64,000 bases of DNA from the NCBI GenBank assembly GCA_020073305.1, contig JAIQFK010000008.1:124001-188000 (forward strand). Direction: 5' to 3'. Position 1 is the stretch's first letter, and each line of letters begins with the position of its first letter. A program made the position numbers and the translations under genes. Source of the DNA: Terriglobia bacterium (GTDB taxonomy: Bacteria; Acidobacteriota; Terriglobia; Bryobacterales; Bryobacteraceae). Below, piece by piece: positions 55,632 through 64,000 of this stretch. A model generated the notes under the pieces. It was not told the DNA's origin and ran no database searches. It was given only the letters and a program-made list of their open reading frames with translations.

Positions 55632-58378
55632 CTCGCACCGCCCGTCAGCGCCACACTCTCATGATCGTGAATCTGCTGGCGCTCATTGTTATCCTCGGGA
55701 CTCAGCCGCCGCCGGATCGCCGTTATGGATTGCGCTGATTCTTCCGCCTTGAAGCGCCGGAAGAGCACTTCCTCGCGCGCGGCCTTCTCGCGGTCGCCCA
55801 GGCCTCGATAGCAAAGCATCATGGTGTAGTGCATCTGTAGATCTTCCGGGTCGACGAGGCAGACGCGCTGCAGCACCTGGATCGCCTCCGCATACTGGCG
55901 TTTCAGGAACAGGATCCGCGCCATTTGATTGAGCGCCACGCGATCGCGCGGATACATCGACTCGACGGTGCGCAGCGATGCCAGCGCGCCGTCGTAATCG
56001 CCGTCGGCTTTCTGCACCATGGCCTTGAAGAAATAAATGCGGCCGAGTTTCGGATTGATAGCCAGAGCCTTTTCAACGTACGGCTTTGCGGCGTCGGTCT
56101 CACCTTCCTGGACCAGCGCGCGCGCCACATTCAGCCAGCCGTCTGCATATTCCGGTTCCGCCTCGGTCACTTTCTTGAACGCGTACTCCGCGCCTTTCAG
56201 GTCGCCCTGCAACAGCAGGCCGATTCCCCAGTCGTTCCAGCGCTCGCGGTCTTGTTTCTCAACCACGGGCGCCCAGTTTGTCTCGCCCAATCCGACGGTC
56301 GCCTTCGTCTCCGCCAGCGTGATGATGGGCAGGTCGGGAATGCGATCCTTGATTTCGCCCGAGACATCCTTGGGGATGTTTGCCGGATCGAACGAATACT
56401 CCAGGCTGTTTTGCGATGCGTTCACCAGCGACGGATCCTGCCCCGGCTTGGCCTCGCCTGCATAAACGAACTGCGTGTAGTACCAGGAGAACTTGCGATA
56501 GTTGAGTTTCGCCGTGAAAGTGATCGGCCCCTTGGCGTCTTTCGGAATCTTCACGCGGTAGTGCGCTACGTCCGCCGCGCCCGGCGGAATCAGGCGGACG
56601 TAAAGTACGCTGCGCGCCTGCCACGCATTCCGCTTGTCGATGGGGTTGCTCGCGCCATCGAGCTGATACGACTTATAGAAATGCGCGCCAGGCTCAACCG
56701 GCCCTTTGCCGTTGTCCTGCACTAGCCCGCTCCAGAAGATCACGCGCCCGTCAGCGTCTTTGCCTTCAAGTTCGAGCCACACGTCGAAGGCGTCCACCGT
56801 TCCCGCTGGAAAGAAATGGCCGATTTTTCGAGTCCGCACCACCACATCCACGCGCGCCGTGCTTCCAGGTTGGAGTTTGGTGCCGGCATGATCGATAGGC
56901 GCGGCGATTTGTCCGACCTCGCGAATTACGCCGGTCGAAGCGGCTTCCGCCTCCTCGCCCACCGCGAATCCCGACATCGCCTGCGGTATATCACCGGTGC
57001 GCCGGAGCATCTCAGTGCCTTTGCTCTCCACCGGCGACACAGCAAAAATATCTACTGTGATGAAGCCGGACTTCAGAAATTGTTCCGTGGCTTTCATCTG
57101 CGCTTCGTCATGATTCACGTACGCGAGAGCCATATTGGCGGCGGGAAAACGATGCGAGTGAACCATCCCATCGTGGTTGCCGGGATCGCGCGACGGCACC
57201 AGCGGCATGTGGCAATCCGCGCACACCTGGCTTTTCGCCGGATAGTAAAACGACCGCGCCCCCTGTCCGGAAACACCACTCGCCTGCCAGTTGTCGTAAT
57301 CGTTGAAGCCTCGGAACCAGCGGTACTTGTTCACCGGCACATCCAGATGCACCTTGTGGCAGACGGCGCAAAACTCCGCCGATTCTCCGCGCATGAACGG
57401 CTTCAAGAACGATTTCTTGTGCGGGCCGGGATTCAGAAACGTCAGGAAATAATCCAGGGCGTGGATGTATTTGTTGCTGCTGGTAGCCACTTCGTGCAGC
57501 GGCGGATATTCGATGGTGAAATCGCCGTTCCCCATCGAGCTGTTGACGTGAACGATCGAGTGGCACGATGTGCAAGCCAAGCCGGCCCGCGCCTCCGGCG
57601 TATCGATCTGATCCTTGATGGGGCGCTCGAAGCGACCGTTGAAGAACACGGCGTGATCGTGGCAGCCCGCGCACCATTTGCTGGGCTGCGTCCCCACTAC
57701 CGACTGCATGTACTCAATCGACTTCCGGTAGAACTGGTTGTTGAACGACGCGAAGTGATGAGCCGAACTCTTCCACTGCTCGTAGATGTCCTTGTGGCAC
57801 TCGCCGCACCGCGCCGAATCCATGAAGAAATTGGCTGGAATGATGCCGCCGACGTTCGTGCGAGCCGACGACGGAAAGAACGGCGATTTCGGCCCGCCGC
57901 CTTCACCTTCCATAGAAAGTGGAACGGTGAGATCGTTGCGGATTCGCTCACTGGAGTTCGGGAAAACTTTGCGATAAAGAGTGGTCGAGAGCGGAAACGC
58001 TACCAGCAGCGCGAGCGAAGCCTGAAATGCTTTGCGAAATGCGGGCGGCTGCCGCATGGCGAATGGGACCAAAACCATCAGGCCGATCATCGCCGCAGCG
58101 ATGTGCGCCACCAGGGCCCAGCGGTGATCGAGCGTATTGCCGCGTATTGCGAGGAACACTCCAAGCGCCGCCGCCACCAGGAAAAATCCCGACGCCACGG
58201 GAAATCGCCGCAAGAGAAACAGCAGCGCCACCGTGAGGATCACGCCTAGCACAAAATGCGCCAGCACGTTGCCCATGTAGAAAATCGTGGGCGAGGCGAA
58301 CGCCGCAATGTAGGCGGTGTTGATCAGCAAAACAACAAACAGGATCGCTGTCCACCGAACCAGCTTGCCTGAACTCAT
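55628..58378 (-). CDS. Membrane-anchored five-heme cytochrome c with C-terminal TPRs
   Basis: A 916-residue protein. Four to five N-terminal membrane helices (within residues 10-135) are followed by a periplasmic heme domain with five CxxCH sites at 191, 236, 269, 337 and 386, in the manner of cytochrome c554/NrfA-related multiheme proteins (ARCGECHKDIYEQWKSSAHH is a typical first site). Then a beta-rich region (430-700) and four TPR units to about 870. Expected role: periplasmic or quinol-linked electron transfer. Overlaps both neighbours by four bases, so it is made with the two FG-GAP proteins. Confidence 0.85.
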   Translation of the reverse strand: MSSGKLVRWTAILFVVLLINTAYIAAFASPTIFYMGNVLAHFVLGVILTVALLFLLRRFPVASGFFLVAAALGVFLAIRGNTLDHRWALVAHIAAAMIGLMVLVPFAMRQPPAFRKAFQASLALLVAFPLSTTLYRKVFPNSSERIRNDLTVPLSMEGEGGGPKSPFFPSSARTNVGGIIPANFFMDSARCGECHKDIYEQWKSSAHHFASFNNQFYRKSIEYMQSVVGTQPSKWCAGCHDHAVFFNGRFERPIKDQIDTPEARAGLACTSCHSIVHVNSSMGNGDFTIEYPPLHEVATSSNKYIHALDYFLTFLNPGPHKKSFLKPFMRGESAEFCAVCHKVHLDVPVNKYRWFRGFNDYDNWQASGVSGQGARSFYYPAKSQVCADCHMPLVPSRDPGNHDGMVHSHRFPAANMALAYVNHDEAQMKATEQFLKSGFITVDIFAVSPVESKGTEMLRRTGDIPQAMSGFAVGEEAEAASTGVIREVGQIAAPIDHAGTKLQPGSTARVDVVVRTRKIGHFFPAGTVDAFDVWLELEGKDADGRVIFWSGLVQDNGKGPVEPGAHFYKSYQLDGASNPIDKRNAWQARSVLYVRLIPPGAADVAHYRVKIPKDAKGPITFTAKLNYRKFSWYYTQFVYAGEAKPGQDPSLVNASQNSLEYSFDPANIPKDVSGEIKDRIPDLPIITLAETKATVGLGETNWAPVVEKQDRERWNDWGIGLLLQGDLKGAEYAFKKVTEAEPEYADGWLNVARALVQEGETDAAKPYVEKALAINPKLGRIYFFKAMVQKADGDYDGALASLRTVESMYPRDRVALNQMARILFLKRQYAEAIQVLQRVCLVDPEDLQMHYTMMLCYRGLGDREKAAREEVLFRRFKAEESAQSITAIRRRLSPEDNNERQQIHDHESVALTGGAR

Positions 58379-61300
58379 TTGCCGCTCCCGCCGGCTGCGT
58401 CCGCGAGCGGACGGATCAACCGTAGCGCCGGCCTGGTGTTGTAATGCGTCTGGTATTCGCGGTGTTCCGCATCATCCGGAAAATGCTGAGCGGCCGGATA
58501 CGGGTACGAAGCCATGGCATGGAATGGCAACGGCTCCACGGATTGCGAGAACGCCGTGTTGTAATCTCCATCCTTGGCCCAGCCGTCCACACGCAGCAGG
58601 TAGTCTCGCTTCCATCCCGATTGGAGAGCCGGCAAACTCCGGGCAGGGAACAGCAGTCGAAGTTCATCGCCGGAGCCCATGATCACGAGCCGGTCGTCCA
58701 CGGATTCGAGCAGCCGCCGCACATCCCCATAACGCGTGTACAAACCGGGTGTCGGATTCCACATCGAGACCGGCATCCAGGTCTGGTAGTCGAACGCCTC
58801 GGGCTGTTTGCGCTCGGGATCGATTCTTGGTTTGGAGAATCCGCGGAAATGCAGATCCGCGGAAGTCGCGTCCACCCGCGTCATTTGCGCCTGCGGCTCA
58901 CGGGCGTTCTCGCTGAGGAAGATCTCGTCCCAGTACACGCACAGATTGGTGACAATGCGCACTTCTCGCGAAGCCGAAAGCCACCTGCCGCTGAGATCCA
59001 CGGCGATGATCTTCGGCTTTCCGGCTGGAATGCCCATATCTTCGATGACCGTCTTCCAGGCGCCGTTTGCGTCCCTGACCTGCAGATACGGCAGAACCAA
59101 TCCGCTTTTTGATTCCTGAGATGCCCGGCGGAACGTGCTGCCATCCGCCCAATCCACCCAGCCGTTCAAAATCAACACGGCGGCGCCATCACGCGCGGTG
59201 TTGCCGAAATCGAGATCGAGGTGGTGCAACTCCGCAACTCCGTTGGAATCGCGCCGGAAGCCATCCGGGTACACGCGATCGCGCTTCAGTAGGCGTGCAA
59301 GTACGTCGCGGCCCGCCGAGTCGTGAGCGGCCACCGGATAGATTCGCCGGTTCGCGCCGTAGAGCCGGAACTCGGGGAATGGCGGTGATTTGAATTTTTC
59401 ACTTGTAAAAATTTCCGTTCCCGCCGGATGATCCACCGCGATCAACTGGATGTGATCCAGATACGAAACCTCACGCAATTCCTCAGTGATCCGGATCTCG
59501 TAGTTGCCGTCTTTTTTGGCCAGCGATTCGCCCGGAATCTGCACGTACTCCTGGTGGTCCACCGGGAAATATTGTCCGTCGCCCAAACTCGCGCCAAGCG
59601 GCGCCACGCCCAGCACATCGGTGATGAACTCAAACCGTTTCCCATTCCAGACGAAGATCATGGGGCAGGATCCGGAGAGCCGCTGCGCTTCCTTAAAGTT
59701 CAAGGCGGTGGTAACGGGCTGTTTCGCCTCGTTCTGGATCAAGCCGTTGGGCCAGGTGATGCGCACCGCATCAACGTCTTTGTATCCGGCCAGGCCAAAA
59801 GTGAGCGGCACTCCCTGATAGATCTTCTTTTGATAACTGGCTCCGGTCTTGATTTCCACGGTTGCGCCCGGCGCCAGCTTCAGGTTTTTCACGCCGCTGA
59901 TGGCGATTTGCAGCCAATTATGGTGCGTGAGAGTCTGGTTCTCGAAAACGTGTAGGGAACCATCTGTGCCGATCACCGCTAAGTCCAGTCGCCCATCGCC
60001 ATTGAAATCTGCGGCCGCAATCGCGGAGGCCGCCGGCAATCCGGCGGAATCCTTGCGCTCCAGCTTGCCTTGTCCCTGGTTTCGGTAAATCGCGCCTGCG
60101 GTGACGAGGTCACCGATGCCCCGGTCTTCGAGGTCGGCGAACGCAGCCGGGCCCTTAGCCTCGAGAGTTGTCCCCGGCTGCAACTTGCCCTCGCGGTTCT
60201 CAATCAAGCTAAGGCCCGCCGAAGACGCCGCGACCAGATCCGGGAAACTGTCGTTGTTGAAATCCTCCGCCAGCACCGCGGTGGCGCCGGCCGGCAAGGT
60301 ATCCAGCGGAATCGCTTCGTACTTGCCGTTAAGCCGGTCGCGATAGACGACACCCGTGCGGTCTTGATACACCACCGCCAGATCGCTCGCGGCGGTATCG
60401 TGCCGCGCCGCAAAAATCGCGCCATCCACCGCGTGCCCGGACACAAAAGGAAACTCCGCGGTCTGATGGCTGAAGCCCGCCTCGCCGTTGTTCGCCACCA
60501 GCGCGGATTGCGCACCCAGCAGCAGAAGGTCTAAGTCGCCATCATGGTCGTAATCCATCCACACGGCCTTCTCGAATGAACCGGCGGGTAATGACGCGGG
60601 ATGCTTTTCGAAGACTCCGCCCCGGTTGTGGTAGAGCGTAGCGCCCGAATCGGTCAGCACACAAAGGTCCGGCAGGCCATCGTTGTCGAAGTCTCCCGGC
60701 GCGATGCCGCGGACATTTTTCAAATCCTCGAGGCCGGTCTTGCTGCGTGCCGTCTTGCCGTCTTTGTAGAGATGCACGCCCTCCGCAGACCACGCGACCA
60801 GATCCACATGGCCGTCGCCGTGCAAATCGAGCACCGCCATTCCTGCGGTCGCCGGGTCAAAATGATCCGCTAACTTGCGGTCGGCGAATTTGAGCTGAGC
60901 GGGCGGATCATCGGCCGGCTGTGGCTCCACGGTTTCGTAGATCTCCGCGTAATAGCACCACTCCATGTCTTCCGGCACGGCGGCGCCCGCCTGGCGTTTC
61001 TTGATCTCCTGGAAAATCTTCAGCTCGCGCGCTGAATCTTCGGCGCGCCCCGCCTGCCGGTACTGGTTGAAGAGCTGAAAGTGCGGACCCGCCAGATTGG
61101 GATTCAGTTTTTCCGCAATCTCCAGTTGCTTCAGCCCCTCGGCCGGCTTGCCGGCCAGCTTGTACAGCACGCCCAGGTTGTAGTGTGTGACCGGCTCGTC
61201 GGGCACCCGCTGCGCCATCCCTTCGAGCTGCTGGATGGCCTTCTCGTAGTCTCCGTCCTTCTTGTAAACAATACCCAGGTTGAACCAGGTATGCGGGATG

Positions 61301-61602
61301 GCGGGGTCCTTCTGCTGCGCCTTGACCAGTGCCGCGACACCGTCTTTAGTCTGCCCGGCGCGCAGCAGAGCCAGCCCATAGTTCACCCGCTCACGCGCGG
61401 AATCGGGCGACAGATCGAGCGCTTTTTTGAACTCGATGACCGCCTCTTTCTGCGTCGTCGGGTTCTCGTAAAACGCCTTGCCGAGATTGCGATAATGCCA
61501 AAGAAGATCCTGCTGCTGCCGCGCCGCGCTCGCGCCGTACACCAGCCAAAACGCAGCCGTCGGCAACACTAACCCCAAGATCCACCAAAAGACCCGCTTC
61601 AT
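58375..61602 (-). CDS. TPR plus FG-GAP/ASPIC repeat protein
   Basis: A 1075-residue protein. After an N-terminal hydrophobic anchor (WILGLVLPTAAFWLVYG) there are five or so TPR units (residues 28-205), then FG-GAP repeats from about 245 to 565 with DxDxDG loops (DFDNDGLPDLCVL, DYDHDGDLDLLLL, DFNGDGRLDLAVIG), an ASPIC/UnbV-like segment (APGATVEIKTGASYQKKI, AVRITWPNG) and a 430-residue C-terminal part without a family I recognise. It is the first gene of the three-gene operon and overlaps the cytochrome start by four bases. Confidence 0.82.
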   Translation of the reverse strand: MKRVFWWILGLVLPTAAFWLVYGASAARQQQDLLWHYRNLGKAFYENPTTQKEAVIEFKKALDLSPDSARERVNYGLALLRAGQTKDGVAALVKAQQKDPAIPHTWFNLGIVYKKDGDYEKAIQQLEGMAQRVPDEPVTHYNLGVLYKLAGKPAEGLKQLEIAEKLNPNLAGPHFQLFNQYRQAGRAEDSARELKIFQEIKKRQAGAAVPEDMEWCYYAEIYETVEPQPADDPPAQLKFADRKLADHFDPATAGMAVLDLHGDGHVDLVAWSAEGVHLYKDGKTARSKTGLEDLKNVRGIAPGDFDNDGLPDLCVLTDSGATLYHNRGGVFEKHPASLPAGSFEKAVWMDYDHDGDLDLLLLGAQSALVANNGEAGFSHQTAEFPFVSGHAVDGAIFAARHDTAASDLAVVYQDRTGVVYRDRLNGKYEAIPLDTLPAGATAVLAEDFNNDSFPDLVAASSAGLSLIENREGKLQPGTTLEAKGPAAFADLEDRGIGDLVTAGAIYRNQGQGKLERKDSAGLPAASAIAAADFNGDGRLDLAVIGTDGSLHVFENQTLTHHNWLQIAISGVKNLKLAPGATVEIKTGASYQKKIYQGVPLTFGLAGYKDVDAVRITWPNGLIQNEAKQPVTTALNFKEAQRLSGSCPMIFVWNGKRFEFITDVLGVAPLGASLGDGQYFPVDHQEYVQIPGESLAKKDGNYEIRITEELREVSYLDHIQLIAVDHPAGTEIFTSEKFKSPPFPEFRLYGANRRIYPVAAHDSAGRDVLARLLKRDRVYPDGFRRDSNGVAELHHLDLDFGNTARDGAAVLILNGWVDWADGSTFRRASQESKSGLVLPYLQVRDANGAWKTVIEDMGIPAGKPKIIAVDLSGRWLSASREVRIVTNLCVYWDEIFLSENAREPQAQMTRVDATSADLHFRGFSKPRIDPERKQPEAFDYQTWMPVSMWNPTPGLYTRYGDVRRLLESVDDRLVIMGSGDELRLLFPARSLPALQSGWKRDYLLRVDGWAKDGDYNTAFSQSVEPLPFHAMASYPYPAAQHFPDDAEHREYQTHYNTRPALRLIRPLADAAGGSGK

Positions 61603-61713
61603 GAAGTGATGTCTTCACATTATGCAACCGCAAGGCGCCGCAGCTAAATAGTAGGTTTGTATTAGGGATGCCGAAATACGGCGGGTGGCGGCCGCGTCGT
61701 TCGTGCCATTAAA

Positions 61714-61732
61714 ATGGTATGCTTATGGCATG
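61714..61732 (+). promoter_or_regulatory. Direct-repeat operator candidate at the vapB start
   Basis: ATGGTATG at 61714-61721 and ATGGCATG at 61725-61732 are near-identical 8-base repeats, 11 bases apart, running into the antitoxin ATG. The pair GCCAT (61705-61709) and ATGGC (61725-61729) adds an imperfect dyad. AbrB-type antitoxins bind such sites to autoregulate; this is inferred. Confidence 0.4.
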
Positions 61733-61984
61733 AAGACAACCATAGATCGTGGTGGGAGGGTGGTAATTCCCAAGCGCATCCGGGAACTCGCCGGCCTGTT
61801 TTCCGGCATCGAAGTCACGGTCGAATTTCAGGACGGCAAGATTCAGATTCAGCCTTCGACAAAGCCGGTGAAGATGGTGCGCAAAGGCTCATCGTTCGTG
61901 CTGCGGGCCCCTCGCGGTACGCCGCCGCTCACGGTTGAGCAAGTCAATGAAGTGATCGAGCGTGTCCGCAACCGCGAGGTCTAG
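61730..61984 (+). CDS. vapB: AbrB/MazE-type antitoxin (VapB)
   Basis: An 84-residue protein starting MKTTIDRGGRVVIPKRIRELAGL, the swapped-hairpin AbrB/SpoVT DNA-binding domain. The C-terminal part (KMVRKGSSFVLRAPRGTPPLTVEQVNEVIERVR in outline) contacts the toxin. The ATG at 61730 is the family start; a reading from 61685 adds 15 unconserved residues. The PIN toxin gene follows immediately. Confidence 0.87.
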   Translation: MKTTIDRGGRVVIPKRIRELAGLFSGIEVTVEFQDGKIQIQPSTKPVKMVRKGSSFVLRAPRGTPPLTVEQVNEVIERVRNREV

Positions 61985-61994
61985 GAATAACTCC

Positions 61995-62429
61995 GTGCCG
62001 GTGAAATTTGGTCTCGACACGAGTTATCTGATACCACTGATCGCCGAATGGCATCAGCATCACGAACAAACCGCCCGGGATTACCGCGCCCGGCTTGCCC
62101 GCGGTGAACGGCCCGTCGTCGCCATACACGCGTTGCTGGAGTGCTACTCGGTCCTGACCCGTCTGCCTTACCCAACCCACATCCCTTCCCAGGTCGCCGC
62201 GCAGATCCTGACGCAGTACTTGAAAGACGTGGAAGTTGCCGGCGTCACACCAGACACGGCTTGGCTGGCCATCCGCTCGCTGGCGGCTCTCGATCTGGGC
62301 GGAGGCAGAATCTATGATGCGCTGATTGCCACCACCGTCGTGCACGAGAAAGCGTCACTCTTGATGACGTGGAATGTCAAACACTTTCTCGCTCTTGCCC
62401 CTCCGGGTCTTGAGATCAGACAGCCGTAG
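61995..62429 (+). CDS. vapC: PIN-domain ribonuclease toxin (VapC)
   Basis: A 144-residue PIN protein from the GTG at 61995, which has AGGA 8 bases upstream; a GTG at 61962 is in frame but overlaps the antitoxin. Active-site acids: FGLDTSYLIPL (Asp), HALLECYSVLTRLP (Glu), GGRIYDALIATT (Asp); the last position reads TWNVKHF with Asn, as in many VapC proteins. Second PIN toxin of the window, of a different subgroup from that at 47248. Confidence 0.87.
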   Translation: MPVKFGLDTSYLIPLIAEWHQHHEQTARDYRARLARGERPVVAIHALLECYSVLTRLPYPTHIPSQVAAQILTQYLKDVEVAGVTPDTAWLAIRSLAALDLGGGRIYDALIATTVVHEKASLLMTWNVKHFLALAPPGLEIRQP

Positions 62430-62477
62430 ACTGCTCTCGTGCTGCTTCCAGCGCCCTCAAACCGATATCCTAAGCAC

Positions 62478-63362
62478 ATGCTCTCGCGCCGAAACTTGCT
62501 GGCTGCCTCCGCTGCGCTGCCAATGTCCGCAACCACCAGCCGGATGTCTCTGTGCATGCATCAGACCACGTCGGCAGGCTCGACGTTCCGGGCCTCGCTC
62601 GAGGGTTACGCGCGCGCCGGAATACGTTACGTCGAAGTGATCCTGCCGATGGCCGAAGAGTTCGCAAAACGCGACAGCCTGGCGGGCGCAAAACGGCTGA
62701 TCGCCGACCTGGGTTTGACGGCGGTCTCCTGTGGGGGCGTCCGTGGACTTGCCGAACCACACGCCGGGCGTCCGCAGGCCCTCGAAGATCTCAAGCGTGC
62801 GGCCCCAACCGTCGCGGAGCTGGGGATCGATCGCATGGTTTGCCCCTGCGGAACAGCCGAAAAGTTTACAAATGAAGACTACGCGCGCGGCGTTGACAAC
62901 TTGCGCGAAGTGGGCGACATGGTCAAGCCACTGGGGATCACCGCCATGCTCGAGTTCATGCGCGGCTCTACCTTCATTGGCACGCTTCCCACGGCGCTAC
63001 GGATGACGCGCCAGGCGGCACACTCGAATGTGCGGCCCATGCTCGATTGCTATCATTTCTGGGCCGGGCTTAGTAAGTTCGAGGATTTGGATCTGATCCA
63101 CCCCGGCGAAATTCATCACGTGCATTTTCAAGACGTGCCGGACATTCCAAGAGAGCAGCTCGACAACGGCACGCGCGATATTCCCGGCGAAGGCGTTTCG
63201 CCGCTGGTGCGCATTCTGAGCAAACTCGCGGAGAAGAACTACCGGGGCCCTCTCTCCGTCGAACTTTTCCACCCGCACCTGCAGAAGGGCGACCCCTACG
63301 AGGTTGCATCCCGCGTCCGCCAGAAAGCCGAGCCGATTCTCCGGCAGGCAGGCGTACTGTGA
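62478..63362 (+). CDS. Exported sugar-phosphate isomerase/epimerase-like TIM-barrel protein
   Basis: A 294-residue protein from the ATG at 62478, whose N-terminus (MLSRRNLLAASAALPMSATT) is a twin-arginine signal. The barrel pattern follows xylose-isomerase-like epimerases: YARAGIRYVEVILP, GLTAVSCGG, MLEFMRGS (Glu), MLDCYHFW (Asp/His), HHVHFQDVPD (His) and LSVELFHP (Glu), i.e. the metal-ligand set is complete. Substrate is unknown. The stop overlaps the next gene's GTG by four bases. Confidence 0.8.
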   Translation: MLSRRNLLAASAALPMSATTSRMSLCMHQTTSAGSTFRASLEGYARAGIRYVEVILPMAEEFAKRDSLAGAKRLIADLGLTAVSCGGVRGLAEPHAGRPQALEDLKRAAPTVAELGIDRMVCPCGTAEKFTNEDYARGVDNLREVGDMVKPLGITAMLEFMRGSTFIGTLPTALRMTRQAAHSNVRPMLDCYHFWAGLSKFEDLDLIHPGEIHHVHFQDVPDIPREQLDNGTRDIPGEGVSPLVRILSKLAEKNYRGPLSVELFHPHLQKGDPYEVASRVRQKAEPILRQAGVL

Positions 63363-64000
63363 CTCCCAACGGTTCTACTCCTCTGTTTCGCGCCGAGAAC
63401 CTCACAAAAACCTACCGCTCGGGTACGAACGATCTGGTGGTTCTCGACCGGCTGAACTTCTCCGTCGCTCAGGGCGAGCGCTTGGCGCTGGTGGGCGAAT
63501 CCGGCGCTGGGAAGTCCACACTGCTCCATTTGTTGGGCGGTCTGGACAGGCCAACAACCGGTACGATATACTACAAATCGAAGGACATATCAGGGCTCGG
63601 GGATTCAGATCTGGCGGATTTCCGGAACCGTGAAATTGGGTTCGTTTGGCAGATTCACTATTTGTTGCCAGAGTTTACCGCTCTGGAGAACGTGATGATG
63701 CCATTGCTCATCCGTGGCAGGTCGCACGCGGAGGCAGCCTCGGCTTCGCTGGCGAGGTTGGAGGAGGTTGGGCTTGCAGCACGCGTTGGGCATCGTGCGG
63801 GAGAGTTGTCCGGGGGAGAACAGCAAAGGGTTGCACTCGCCCGTGCCTTGGTCGCCAATCCTTCGGTCCTGCTGGCCGACGAGCCGACCGGAAATCTGGA
63901 TCTCAGGACCGGAGAGATGATCTTTGATCTCCTGACTGCCCTGCACCGTTCGCATCAGCTTACCTCGATTTTTGTCACACACAATTTGTCATTTGCTCAG
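63359..64000 (+). CDS. LolD-type ABC transporter ATP-binding protein (cut by window edge)
   Basis: The first 214 codons are in the window, from a GTG at 63359 that overlaps the previous stop (GTGA). Walker A LVGESGAGKSTLLHLLGG, Q-loop region IGFVWQIHYLLPEFTALENV, signature GELSGGEQQRVALARAL, Walker B VLLADEPTGNLD and switch FVTHN are all present and closely follow LolD, the ATPase of the lipoprotein-release complex, or a MacB-type exporter ATPase. LolC/E-like genes are not in the window, so the exact role is open. Confidence 0.88.
   Translation, partial: MTPNGSTPLFRAENLTKTYRSGTNDLVVLDRLNFSVAQGERLALVGESGAGKSTLLHLLGGLDRPTTGTIYYKSKDISGLGDSDLADFRNREIGFVWQIHYLLPEFTALENVMMPLLIRGRSHAEAASASLARLEEVGLAARVGHRAGELSGGEQQRVALARALVANPSVLLADEPTGNLDLRTGEMIFDLLTALHRSHQLTSIFVTHNLSFAQ

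Overview
The window is high-GC bacterial chromosome with tightly packed genes and no intergenic gap longer than about 185 bases. Several gene families point to an acidobacterium of the Solibacter/Bryobacter type: an ADOP-type MacB-like permease, a secreted YVTN beta-propeller protein carrying the Solibacter TIGR03437-type domain, CRTAC1/ASPIC-UnbV proteins, many TPR proteins and an ECF sigma/FecR operon. This placement is inferred from family content and was not tested with a marker gene. I see no rRNA, tRNA, transposase, prophage or CRISPR array.

Layout. 1-2171: start of a GMC-type flavoprotein, a secreted START-like protein, a small coiled-coil protein and a MazF-type toxin-antitoxin pair. 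2279-11260: a fatty-acid beta-oxidation block (SDR, fadE, fadA, fadN, tetR) with a divergent acyl-CoA ligase and a perfect TetR-like palindrome between the two arms. 11341-15378: leuA and an ADOP permease. 15492-16088: an AhpD-like gene read through an in-frame TGA that replaces the second cysteine of the CxxC motif; a stem-loop follows at once, so it is a strong selenoprotein candidate. 16069-22400: a moxR-DUF58-VWA-VWA operon. 22524-30077: a Tat-type exported PLP aminotransferase, the beta-propeller protein, a coiled-coil methyltransferase, queF, a TIGR00300 (LOR/SDH-type) protein and a second aminotransferase. 30115-34808: a TPR protein, MscL with a zinc-ribbon tail, a zinc-ribbon membrane protein, a D-aminoacylase and an orphan zinc-finger anti-sigma-like protein. 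34992-38856: an orphan TadE-TadE-TadG set followed by a thioredoxin-fold protein with no active-site cysteines. 38895-46327: a NadD-like nucleotidyltransferase, then ECF sigma, FecR-type anti-sigma and two ABC ATPase/permease pairs in one chain of short overlaps. 46331-53759: VOC protein, PIN/Phd toxin-antitoxin, amidohydrolase, YheT-like hydrolase, DUF2911, DinB and an S9 peptidase. 53892-61602: a translationally coupled operon of two FG-GAP/ASPIC proteins flanking a membrane-anchored five-heme cytochrome. 61730-64000: a VapBC pair, a TIM-barrel epimerase-like protein and a LolD-type ABC ATPase cut by the window edge.

The most notable signals are the probable selenocysteine codon at 15732-15734, the TetR palindrome controlling the beta-oxidation genes, palindromic or repeated sites at all three toxin-antitoxin promoters, a small dispersed repeat present in two consecutive spacers of the fad operon and again near 53840, and the cytochrome/FG-GAP operon.
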